Positions 54,068-60,830 of a stretch of 60,830 bases of DNA are shown piece after piece. The notes under the pieces were generated by a model. The model did not search any database. It saw only the letters and a program-made list of their open reading frames with translations, and was not told the origin of the DNA. The position numbers and the translations under genes are program-made. Source of the DNA: Dethiobacter sp. (GTDB lineage Bacteria; Bacillota_D; Dethiobacteria; Dethiobacterales; Dethiobacteraceae); NCBI GenBank assembly GCA_018333395.1, contig JAGXSQ010000141.1, forward strand, positions 1 through 60,830, given 5' to 3'. The first letter of the stretch is position 1. Every line of letters begins with the position of its first letter.

Positions 54068-55810
54068 TCACAGCAATCTATTTTTGCTCTCCTGATCACA
54101 GATGAAGGAGAACGCCGTCGACGGTACGAGGCTCTCCTGAGGAGAAGAAACAGCCGGCGCCTCGGCCAGATAAGGCGGCTTACCTTTCCCGCCCGTGACA
54201 AGCGCCACCCCCAGAACCTCCCGTAGCGTTTCCACCGGAATCACTTCGATATCAGACAGTTGGCCAAAATTCTGCTGCCAGTTCTCCTTGGGAATGATGA
54301 TTTTTCTGACCCCGGCCTGCCGTGCCGCTTCCACTTTGCAGGCGACACCTCCCACAGGCCGGACAAAGCCACGCACAGAAATCTCTCCGGTCATCGCCAC
54401 CGTGTTAAGCACCGGTATGGCGTTTAGCGCCGAATAAATAGCTGTGGCCACGGCTATACCGGCTGACGGACCATCAACCGGCGCACCGCCGGGAAAATTG
54501 ACATGAATATCAAAGTCCCGCGGATTGCCCTCCAGATAACCCTGGAGCACTGTCAACACGTTCTCTACCGAGCCGCGCGCCATGCTTTTGCGCCGGATGA
54601 GCCGGTGCGGCCCGCCCATTTCCTCCTCATCCACCGCGCCGGTGACCAATAAACGGCCCTGCCCCGGAGCAGCGCCATGAGCAGCAACCTCTATTTCCAG
54701 AAGTACGCCCATACTTGGACCATACACCGCCAGACCGTTAACATAACCAATTTGGGAAAGGGACGGTATTTTCTTTTCCGGACGCGGTGACATCCGGCTG
54801 GCATTGACAACCCACTCCATATCCGTTGCCGTCAGCCGCCGCCTGCTCTGTTCACAAAGCGCAATGCCGGACGCAATTTGCACTATGTTGACCGCTTCGC
54901 GTCCGTTGATAGTATATTTCTTAATTACTTCCAACGCCTGCCCGTCGACGGTGAATCCAATGCGCCTGGCGGCATTGGCCGCAATCTGGCCGATTTCCTC
55001 AGGGAGCAACCCGCGAAAAAATACCTCCAGGCAACGGGAACGGATCGCCGGCGGAATGTCATCCGGCATCCTGGTGGTCGCACCAATCAGCCGGAAATCG
55101 GCAGGCAGCCCGCGTTGAAAGATATCGTGAATATGCTGGGGGATGTTACGGTCCTCCTGGCTGTAATAGGCACTCTCCAGAAAAACTTTGCGATCCTCCA
55201 GAACCTTGAGCAGCTTATTTATTTGCGTAGAATGCAGTTCACCAATCTCATCAATAAACAATAGTCCTCCGTGTGCCTTGGTAACAGCACCCGGTTTGGG
55301 CTGGGGAATTCCCGCCATCCCCATAGGCCCCGCGCCCTGGTAAATAGGGTCATGGACCGAACCTATCAGCGGGTCGGCAATCCCCCGTTCATCAAAGCGT
55401 GCTGTGGTAGCATCAAGTTCTATAAATCTGGCGTTCTTACCAAAGGGAGATATCTCGTTGCTTTTGGCCTCCTCCAGCACCAAGCGAGCCGCCGCCGTCT
55501 TGCCGACCCCCGGCGGTCCAAATAGCAGCACATGCTGTGGATTAGGGCCACACAGTGCTGCACGCAACGCCTTCAACCCCTCCTCTTGCCCGATGATTTC
55601 ACCAAACGTAGCCGGCCGCGTTTTCTCCGACAGCGGCTCCGTCAAAGAAATTTCCCTCATCCGGCTCAGTTGCTCCATTTCTTTGCGCGACTCCCTGTCA
55701 ACGGCAGTCTTGCTAGACCGCTGGGTACACAGCAGACTCCAGAAATATAAGCCGATAACGATAGCAAAGAAAATCTGGATCACCCCGACCAACGGCGCCA
55801 GCTCAGACAT
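54068..55810 (-). CDS. lonB: Sporulation-type ATP-dependent protease LonB
   Basis: LonB, 580 residues. Unlike LonA it lacks the large N-terminal domain and has a membrane anchor (about residues 5-25). AAA+ Walker A is [15 protein letters not shown] near residue 90; the Ser-Lys protease domain holds DGPSAGIAVA and GGVACKVEAA. The last 45 residues form a low-complexity tail. In Bacillus lonB is made in the forespore under sigma-F. ATG at 55810 after GGGGGTG; a TATACT hexamer at 55845-55850 could be a -10, with no good -35. Confidence 0.94.
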   Translation of the reverse strand: MSELAPLVGVIQIFFAIVIGLYFWSLLCTQRSSKTAVDRESRKEMEQLSRMREISLTEPLSEKTRPATFGEIIGQEEGLKALRAALCGPNPQHVLLFGPPGVGKTAAARLVLEEAKSNEISPFGKNARFIELDATTARFDERGIADPLIGSVHDPIYQGAGPMGMAGIPQPKPGAVTKAHGGLLFIDEIGELHSTQINKLLKVLEDRKVFLESAYYSQEDRNIPQHIHDIFQRGLPADFRLIGATTRMPDDIPPAIRSRCLEVFFRGLLPEEIGQIAANAARRIGFTVDGQALEVIKKYTINGREAVNIVQIASGIALCEQSRRRLTATDMEWVVNASRMSPRPEKKIPSLSQIGYVNGLAVYGPSMGVLLEIEVAAHGAAPGQGRLLVTGAVDEEEMGGPHRLIRRKSMARGSVENVLTVLQGYLEGNPRDFDIHVNFPGGAPVDGPSAGIAVATAIYSALNAIPVLNTVAMTGEISVRGFVRPVGGVACKVEAARQAGVRKIIIPKENWQQNFGQLSDIEVIPVETLREVLGVALVTGGKGKPPYLAEAPAVSSPQESLVPSTAFSFICDQESKNRLL

Positions 55811-55862
55811 GCGTTCTTCACCCCCGTGCAGCATTCTGTTTTGTAGTATAACCGCCGCCCAA

Positions 55863-55889
55863 GAAAAAAACCGCCGTCCCCGGCGGTTT
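55863..55889 (-). terminator. Terminator of the tig-clpP-clpX operon
   Basis: Minus strand: AACCGCCG, loop GGGA, CGGCGGTT, then a T-run, 14 bases after the clpX stop. It separates the constitutive tig-clpPX unit from lonB. Confidence 0.92.
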
Positions 55890-55903
55890 GTGCTCGCTAA
55901 TCT

Positions 55904-57166
55904 TTAAGCTGTTTCTTCTTTTTTCTTCCGGCGCTTGTCGGCAGTAACGAGTATCGGTTTCTCCCGCTTTGAGATGACCTCACGCGTAATGATACATTTC
56001 CCAATGTCATTCCGGGCCGGAAGCTCATACATCACATCAAGCAAAATCCCTTCCAGTATGGACCGCAAACCCCTGGCTCCGGTGTTACGCCGGATTGCTT
56101 CCTCAGCAATAATCTCCAAGGTCCCCTCTTTAAATTCCAGGGAAACGCCGTCCATCTCAAACAACCGCTGATATTGCCGCACGAGAGCATTGCGCGGCTC
56201 AGTAAGAATCCGGATCAGCGCTTCTTTGTCAAGCGCATCCAGCGTAGCCACGACTGGAACACGGCCGACAAATTCAGGAATCAGGCCGAACTTGATCAGA
56301 TCCTGTGGCAGCACATGCCGCAGGATTTGCCCAATGTTCAGGTCACGCCTGCCGACCACTTCCGCACCAAAGCCGATACCTTTTTTGCCAATGCGACTCT
56401 GAATGATTTTTTCCAGCCCATCAAAGGCGCCGCCACAAACAAATAGGATATCAGTAGTATCAATCTGCATAAACTCCTGGTGCGGGTGTTTGCGTCCGCC
56501 TTGCGGCGGCACGCTGGCCACCGTACCTTCCAGGATTTTCAGCAGCGCCTGCTGGACCCCCTCGCCGGAAACGTCGCGGGTGATGGAAGGATTGTCGGTT
56601 TTGCGGGCAATCTTATCAATCTCGTCAATATAGACAATACCCTTTTCCGCTTTTTCCAAGTCGTAATCAGCGGCCTGGATCAGCTTAAGCAGGATATTTT
56701 CCACGTCCTCGCCCACATAGCCGGCCTCTGTCAGTGACGTGGCATCGGCAATAGCAAAGGGCACGTTCAGAATTCTGGCTAAAGTCTGAGCCAAGAGTGT
56801 CTTTCCTACACCGGTAGGCCCTACCAGCAGGATGTTGCTTTTTTGAATCTCCACATCCTCTGGCTTTTGTTCAGAGTTAATCCGCTTGTAGTGGTTGTAA
56901 ACAGCTACTGCCAAGGATTTCTTCGCTTCATCCTGCCCGATAACGTACTGATCCAAAATCTCTTTGATTTCGGTAGGCCTGGGCAGTTCCACCATGTCGA
57001 ACTCCATCTCTTCAGACAGTTCTTCTTCCATAATTTCATTACACAATTCAATGCACTCATCGCAGATGTAAACGCCGGGGCCGGCCACCAGCTTACGCAC
57101 CTGCTCCTGGGTCTTGCCGCAGAAGGAACACTTCAACTGGCCCTTCTCGTCGCTAAACTTAAACAT
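55904..57166 (-). CDS. clpX: ATP-dependent Clp protease ATP-binding subunit ClpX
   Basis: ClpX, 420 residues, unfolds substrates for ClpP. The N-terminal zinc domain has CSFCGK and CDECIELC. Walker A is [18 protein letters not shown] near residue 120, Walker [10 protein letters not shown] near 182, and the ClpP-docking loop is IGFGAE near 267. It is 19 bases downstream of clpP and ends at a strong terminator. Confidence 0.98.
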   Translation of the reverse strand: MFKFSDEKGQLKCSFCGKTQEQVRKLVAGPGVYICDECIELCNEIMEEELSEEMEFDMVELPRPTEIKEILDQYVIGQDEAKKSLAVAVYNHYKRINSEQKPEDVEIQKSNILLVGPTGVGKTLLAQTLARILNVPFAIADATSLTEAGYVGEDVENILLKLIQAADYDLEKAEKGIVYIDEIDKIARKTDNPSITRDVSGEGVQQALLKILEGTVASVPPQGGRKHPHQEFMQIDTTDILFVCGGAFDGLEKIIQSRIGKKGIGFGAEVVGRRDLNIGQILRHVLPQDLIKFGLIPEFVGRVPVVATLDALDKEALIRILTEPRNALVRQYQRLFEMDGVSLEFKEGTLEIIAEEAIRRNTGARGLRSILEGILLDVMYELPARNDIGKCIITREVISKREKPILVTADKRRKKKEETA

Positions 57167-57185
57167 TATTTCACCTCGCTGGCTA

Positions 57186-57767
57186 CTAGCGTTTTTCCAG
57201 CACGCTGTCGATCAGCCCATAGTTCTTGGCCTGTTCGGCCGACATAAAGAAATCCCGATCGGTATCCTGGGAAATCTTTTCCACCGGCCGACCGGTATGC
57301 TTAGACAGAATCCCATTCAGCCGCTCACGCATACCGAGAATCTCGCGGGCATGAATCTCAATATCCACGGCTTGGCCGTGCGCTCCACCGAGCGGCTGGT
57401 GCACCATCATCCTGGAGTTGGGCAGAGAAAACCTTTTCCCCGCCGCTCCTGACGCCAACAGCACTGCGCCCATACTGGCGGCCAGCCCGACACAAATTGT
57501 GGAAACATCCGGCTTGATGTATTGCATCGTGTCATAAATCGCCAGCCCCGAGTAAACCGACCCTCCTGGAGAGTTAACGTACAGGTTAATGTCCTTCTCC
57601 GGGTCCTCCGATTCCAGAAAAAGTAACTGTGCAATCACCAAGTTAGCCACCATGTCATCAATCGGAGTACCGATAAAAACAATCCGATCCTTCAACAGCC
57701 GCGAGTAAATATCGTAGGCACGCTCTCCACGGTTCGTCTGCTCCACAACCATCGGCACAAGGTTCAT
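57186..57767 (-). CDS. clpP: ATP-dependent Clp protease proteolytic subunit ClpP
   Basis: ClpP, 193 residues, forms the serine-protease barrel used by ClpX. Catalytic triad: Ser98 in [11 protein letters not shown], His123 in [11 protein letters not shown], Asp172 in [10 protein letters not shown]. It is 15 bases downstream of tig and 19 bases upstream of clpX. Confidence 0.98.
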   Translation of the reverse strand: MNLVPMVVEQTNRGERAYDIYSRLLKDRIVFIGTPIDDMVANLVIAQLLFLESEDPEKDINLYVNSPGGSVYSGLAIYDTMQYIKPDVSTICVGLAASMGAVLLASGAAGKRFSLPNSRMMVHQPLGGAHGQAVDIEIHAREILGMRERLNGILSKHTGRPVEKISQDTDRDFFMSAEQAKNYGLIDSVLEKR

Positions 57768-57782
57768 AACTTAAGCCTCCTG

Positions 57783-59102
57783 CTATACTGACTTGGACGC
57801 AGCATCGGCAGTTACAGCCGATACCCGGGCCTGTGCCCGCAAAAAGTCAATAGTCTTGCTGAACTTCATTTCCTGGAGGAGGGCTTCCATCTGCCCCTGC
57901 CCGAGGAAGTACTCTTTGACCTTGGCGAAATCCTGCTTGTAATTGGCAGCCATTTCGGCAATCCGCCCATCTACTTCTTCATCGGTCGCCTCAATTCCTT
58001 CTTTTTTCGCCACAGCCTCAAGCACCAGGTTGGCCTTCACACGCTTCCCGGCTTCTTCCCTTCTTTCCTCCCGCAGTTCTTGCAGAGATTTACCGGAGAG
58101 CGACAGATACTTCTCGAAAGAAAGCCCCTGCATGCGTAGAATTTGCTCCATCTCGCGCATCAGGCGCTCAATTTCTCGCTCCACCAGCACCGCCGGCAGC
58201 GAAACGGACGCGTTTGCCACCACCGCCCCCACCACCTGCTCATCCAGTTCTCTGCGAGCTGTTTTTTCTGCAACTGTCTTCAGTTTATTCCTGGTTTCCT
58301 CTTTTAATTCTGCCAACGTGGCAAACTCCGAAACTTCCGCCGCAAAACTGTCGTCCAGCAAAGGGATTTCCTTACGCTTAATTTCCCGCACCAGCACCTT
58401 AAAAAGAACCCCTTGCCCTGCCAAGTGCTCCGCATGGTAATCTACCGGAAATGAAACACGAACCTCCCGCTCCTCACCGGCGCTCGCGCCCACAAGCTGC
58501 TCCTCAAAGCCAGGAATGAAAGTCCCAGAACCAATCTCCAGCGAGTACCCCTCACCTTGGCCGCCATCAAAGGGCACACCATCCCTGTAGCCGGTAAAAT
58601 CAATTACGGCCAAGTCACCTTCCTCCAGAGTTCCTTCTTCCAGCTCCCTTAGCTTGACGTGCTGCCGACGCAGCTGCTCAAGTTTCGCCGCCACATCATC
58701 CTCGCTTATCTCCCGGATCGTCTCGGTCACCTCAACGCCACAGTACTGCCCCAAAGCTACCTCCGGCATAACTTCCACCGTGGCTTTAAAAATAAACGGC
58801 TTGCCCTTCTCCAACTGTACCACGTCGATTTCTGGTTTATCCAGAGGTTTGAGGCCCGCTGTTTCCACCGCTTGGTCGTAAGCATCAGGCACCAGCCGTT
58901 CCAGCGCTTCTTCATAAAGAATTCCCGTCCCAAACCGACTCTCCAGAATCGGTCGCGGCACCTTTCCCTTGCGAAAACCGGGCAGGTTAACTTGCTGTAC
59001 CACTTTTTTGTAGGCCTGGTCCAGCGCCTGCCCCAGCGTATCCTCATCAACTTCTACTTCCATGGCTACCCTAGTCTCGTCTATTTTTTCCCACTTTACC
59101 AT
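57783..59102 (-). CDS. tig: Trigger factor (ribosome-associated chaperone)
   Basis: Trigger factor, 439 residues: ribosome-binding tail with GFRKGKVPRPILESRFG near residue 41, an FKBP-type prolyl isomerase domain (about 160-245; IGSGTFIPGFEEQL), and a helical C-terminal chaperone domain. AAGGAG precedes the ATG at 59102, and a very good promoter lies at 59153-59181. It leads the tig-clpP-clpX operon. Confidence 0.98.
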   Translation of the reverse strand: MVKWEKIDETRVAMEVEVDEDTLGQALDQAYKKVVQQVNLPGFRKGKVPRPILESRFGTGILYEEALERLVPDAYDQAVETAGLKPLDKPEIDVVQLEKGKPFIFKATVEVMPEVALGQYCGVEVTETIREISEDDVAAKLEQLRRQHVKLRELEEGTLEEGDLAVIDFTGYRDGVPFDGGQGEGYSLEIGSGTFIPGFEEQLVGASAGEEREVRVSFPVDYHAEHLAGQGVLFKVLVREIKRKEIPLLDDSFAAEVSEFATLAELKEETRNKLKTVAEKTARRELDEQVVGAVVANASVSLPAVLVEREIERLMREMEQILRMQGLSFEKYLSLSGKSLQELREERREEAGKRVKANLVLEAVAKKEGIEATDEEVDGRIAEMAANYKQDFAKVKEYFLGQGQMEALLQEMKFSKTIDFLRAQARVSAVTADAASKSV

Positions 59103-59152
59103 TAGCCATACTCCTTTTCACATGGTTTTCGCCCTCAGGCTCCGCATTCTTG

Positions 59153-59181
59153 GTTATATCATAAACATAACAACCTGCCAA
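59153..59181 (-). promoter_or_regulatory. tig-clpP-clpX promoter
   Basis: Minus strand: TTGGCA (59176-59181), a 17-base spacer and TATAAC (59153-59158) with an upstream TG one base before it (TGA then TATAAC). It matches the housekeeping consensus well. Confidence 0.8.
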
Positions 59182-59211
59182 GTAGTTTACCATTATCTGT
59201 CCGAAAATGAA

Positions 59212-59381
59212 AGATAAGAAAAACGCTTCGCGCTTTGTCCGAAAAGGCATTTTCCTCGTTCGCTAGGGGCTGCCGCCCCTTCGGCGGAGCTACGCCCCTG
59301 AGCACCCCTCAAGAGCAGGGAGAAATCCCCCCCTACGTTCCCCCTCTTGCATAGGAAAGCCCAATATAATTTCCTACGCAA
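59212..59381. repeat. Dispersed palindromic repeat, long copy
   Basis: This copy fills most of the 311 bases between tig and tRNA-Gly(GCC). On the minus strand it begins TTGCGTAGGAAATTATATTG and ends GCGCGAAGCGTTTTTCTTAT, the same ends as at 1751-1817, with about 100 bases of GC-rich, self-complementary filler between. It starts two bases beyond the T-run of the tRNA terminator. Its MRRKLYW frame is a by-product. Confidence 0.65.
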
Positions 59382-59382
59382 G

Positions 59383-59403
59383 AAAAAACGCCCCGCAGGC
59401 GTT
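59383..59403 (-). terminator. Terminator after the tRNA cluster
   Basis: Minus strand: AACGCC, loop TGCGG, GGCGTT, then T-run, ten bases after tRNA-Gly(GCC). Confidence 0.88.
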
Positions 59404-59413
59404 CACGCTCTAG

Positions 59414-59485
59414 AGCGGAGGACGGGATTCGAGCCCGCAGCCCTCGCCTCGGCAAGGCGATGCTCTGCCACTGAGCTATCTCCGC
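59414..59485 (-). tRNA. tRNA-Gly (GCC)
   Basis: Minus-strand cloverleaf of 72 bases beginning GCGGAGATAGCTCAGTGGCA; anticodon loop TTGCCGA between TCGCC and GGCGA, anticodon GCC. T-arm GCGGGCTCGAATCCCGT. The last acceptor pair (A7 with C66) is a mismatch. CCA is not encoded, unlike the other four tRNA genes here. Confidence 0.93.
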
Positions 59486-59494
59486 GAAATATCC

Positions 59495-59581
59495 TGGTGC
59501 GGGCGAAGGGATTTGAACCCCCAAGGGAAATTACCCACCAGATCCTAAGTCTGGCGCGTCTGCCAGTTCCGCCACGCCCGC
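59495..59581 (-). tRNA. tRNA-Leu (TAG)
   Basis: Minus-strand class II tRNA with a long variable arm (about TGGGTAATTTCCCTT). It begins GCGGGCGTGGCGGAACTGGC; anticodon loop CTTAGGA gives TAG. T-arm GGGGGTTCAAATCCCT. The 3' CCA is encoded (59495-59497). Confidence 0.95.
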
Positions 59582-59594
59582 AAAAAGCAAAATT

Positions 59595-59672
59595 TGGGGT
59601 GGATGATGGGACTTGAACCCACGGCCCCCAGAGCCACAATCTGGTGCTCTAACCACCTGAGCTACACCCACC
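59595..59672 (-). tRNA. tRNA-His (GTG)
   Basis: Minus-strand tRNA beginning GGTGGGTGTAGCTCAGGTGG; the first G is the extra G-1 pairing with C73. Anticodon loop TTGTGGC gives GTG. CCA is encoded (59595-59597). Confidence 0.95.
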
Positions 59673-59754
59673 GCGCCGCAGCTGTTAGAGGCAACTGTCA
59701 GATCTCCGTGTCTGACTCGCTGACCCCCGACCTCTGACTTCCAAAGTTATTAAG

Positions 59755-59830
59755 TGGCACGCCTGGCAGGATTTGAACCTGCGACCCACGGATTAGAAGT
59801 CCGTTGCTCTATCCCCTGAGCTACAGGCGC
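59755..59830 (-). tRNA. tRNA-Arg (TCT)
   Basis: Minus-strand tRNA beginning GCGCCTGTAGCTCAGGGGAT; anticodon loop CTTCTAA between ACGGA and TCCGT gives TCT. The first acceptor pair is G-T. CCA is encoded (59755-59757). Confidence 0.95.
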
Positions 59831-60271
59831 ATGCAACCCCAATTATAAACCAAACCGTCGGCAAAATCAAGGGCTACTAAATTGTCGTGTGAACGGACGG
59901 TGATATTGTAGCTAATTGACAAAGTAAATGCAACCGCACCTAGGTTCAAGGGTTGCAGCAAGTCTGACAAAGGCACTGCGCCCATTGTGACGGACAAATA
60001 ATTTGCACATCCCTACATAAGCCGCATAAATACAGGCAAAGCGGGCAGCAAAAGACCAGCTTGATATTCTCTTCATGAGAAGCTCCCTTGCCAGATAATA
60101 ATCCCTGGCACCTTTGACTGACAAAATGACAGCGAGAATAGAACCTTGTTCACGTTTTCACTTCCAGTATAACAAAGACATATTCCCGTCATAAGCAATT
60201 TTTTACGCCCTCGGCTTTAAGCCTAGCTAACAACAAACGAACCACCTGAACGGTGATTGTCTGCAGTTTAA
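59831..60271. other. Intergenic region between tRNA-Arg and tRNA-Gly(TCC)
   Basis: This 441-base stretch holds no recognised RNA gene. On the minus strand it contains a TATACT hexamer near 60167-60172, a hairpin TGCCAG/CTGGCA near 60090-60111, and a small frame at 59912-60076 with a plausible ribosome site. I see no terminator with a T-run after tRNA-Gly(TCC), so that transcript may continue into this region. Confidence 0.5.
59912..60076 (-). CDS. Small hypothetical protein, doubtful
   Basis: A 54-residue frame starting MKRISSWSFAARFACIYAAY with GGGAG about seven bases before the ATG, and a hairpin and TATACT -10-like hexamer upstream. The first 30 residues are hydrophobic with a basic start, as in a small membrane or leader peptide; the rest is basic with several Cys. 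No family is recognised. It may equally be a remnant of a larger gene or chance. Confidence 0.22.
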   Translation of the reverse strand: MKRISSWSFAARFACIYAAYVGMCKLFVRHNGRSAFVRLAATLEPRCGCIYFVN

Positions 60272-60345
60272 TGGAGCGGGTGATGGGAATCGAACCCACG
60301 TAGCTGGCTTGGAAGGCCAGGACTCTACCATTGAGCTACACCCGC
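60272..60345 (-). tRNA. tRNA-Gly (TCC)
   Basis: Minus-strand tRNA of 74 bases beginning GCGGGTGTAGCTCAATGGTA; anticodon loop CTTCCAA between CTGGC and GCCAG gives TCC. T-arm GTGGGTTCGATTCCCAT. CCA is encoded (60272-60274). Confidence 0.95.
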
Positions 60346-60539
60346 CTGTTCGAGGTTGGCACTTTCTCGCTTGCCACCCCGTCTCTCTGTCTTATCATTA
60401 TTATACAACCAGACAGCCTTGTATGCAAGGGCAACCCTATCTTTAACCAGTTAATAAATACTAAAAAGCTTGAAAGCCCTGTGTTTGCAAGCCCACTGAA
60501 AAAGTCTTGGCAATTGTTTACTTTGATTTTTTCTATCGG

Positions 60540-60568
60540 TTGTGGTAACATAGGGTACGAGATAATAT
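60540..60568 (+). promoter_or_regulatory. rnpB promoter
   Basis: TTGTGG (60540-60545), a 17-base spacer and TATAAT-like TAATAT (60563-60568) just upstream of the RNase P RNA; transcription would begin near 60575. Confidence 0.7.
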
Positions 60569-60574
60569 AATACG

Positions 60575-60830
60575 CAGCAGACCGGGCAGTCGCGGGGGTC
60601 TAATAAGACTCTCGAGGAAAGTCCGAGCTCCACAGGGCAGGGTGCTGGGTAACGCCCAGTGAGGGTAACCTTAAGGAAAGTGCCACAGAAAGAAACCGCC
60701 TCCAGGAGAGGTAAGGGTGCAACGGTGCGGTAAGAGCGCACCAGCAGCCAGGTGACTGGCTGGCTAGGTAAACCCCACCCGGAGCAAGACCGAATAGGGG
60801 AGAGTTGACGTGGCCCGCCGATCTCCCGGG
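60575..60830 (+). ncRNA. rnpB: RNase P RNA, type A, 5' part (runs off the window)
   Basis: The catalytic RNA of RNase P, which matures tRNA 5' ends. The conserved GAGGAAAGTCCGAGCTCCAC near 60613, ACAGAAAGAAACCGCC, and GGTAAGGGTGCAACGGTGCG with AAGAGCGCACCAGC are hallmark elements of the bacterial type A RNA. The 3' third lies outside the window. It is transcribed away from the tRNA cluster it serves. Confidence 0.93.

Noticed and set aside
59193..59381. Second MRRKLYW frame near the tRNA genes
   Set aside because: By-product of the same palindromic repeat; the residues after the repeat ends do not match those of the first frame.

Overview
The window reads as a chromosomal segment of an anaerobic, probably endospore-forming member of the Bacillota (Clostridia-like). 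Evidence: SpoIVFA/SpoIVFB-type genes, the sporulation protease LonB, WhiA, a bacterial type-A RNase P RNA, an Rnf complex, and above all the gene order tig-clpP-clpX-lonB-lon-engB-valS-folC-maf-radC-mreBCD-minCD-spoIVFAB, which is the order found in Bacillus and Clostridia. The DNA is moderately GC-rich. No species can be named from the sequence alone. Almost every gene is on the minus strand, so the operons read from right to left. The plus-strand exceptions are an unrecognised gene at 9052, a toxin-antitoxin pair at 14741-15357, and the RNase P RNA at the right edge.

Layout, right to left. 60575-60830 is the 5' part of rnpB (plus strand). 59414-60345 holds five minus-strand tRNA genes (Gly-TCC, Arg-TCT, His-GTG, Leu-TAG, Gly-GCC). 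51093-59102 is the protein quality-control block (trigger factor, ClpP, ClpX, LonB, Lon) ending in the ribosome-assembly GTPase EngB. valS-folC follow from their own good promoter. 32173-46920 is an energy-metabolism block: rnfCDGEAB, moaC, a Mrp-type Na+/H+ antiporter cluster with three antiporter-like large subunits, apbE (the flavin transferase needed by RnfG/RnfD) and a Gx-transporter gene. This block sits between folC and maf, which are close neighbours in the ancestral order. 21687-32164 is the shape/division/sporulation block: maf, radC, mreBCD, mrdA (PBP2), minCDE, rodA, spoIVFA-like, spoIVFB. 15358-21582 holds a B12-type radical SAM protein, its DUF2344 partner, ribonuclease G and uvrB. 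9864-14605 holds uvrA and uvrC, with the toxin-antitoxin pair wedged between uvrB and uvrA. 273-8819 holds a HAD phosphatase, an FMN oxidoreductase, two PHP phosphoesterases around a Crp/Fnr regulator, rapZ-yvcK-whiA and rpoN. The left edge (1-230) looks like the 5' end of a group II intron inserted just past the rpoN terminator.

How it works together: Rnf would couple ferredoxin:NAD+ electron flow to ion pumping, ApbE would load its covalent flavins, and the Mrp-like complex would exchange Na+ and H+, so the 14.7-kb insert looks like one ion-economy module. The most unusual pieces are the third antiporter-like subunit, whose C-terminus carries five 25-residue repeats before a last membrane helix; radC, which has no ATG/GTG/TTG start where its conserved N-terminus begins; several dispersed palindromic repeats, one of them inside a reading frame; and a hairpin-plus-T-tract directly in front of rodA. 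Functions are inferred from recognised motifs and family knowledge; no database search was run.
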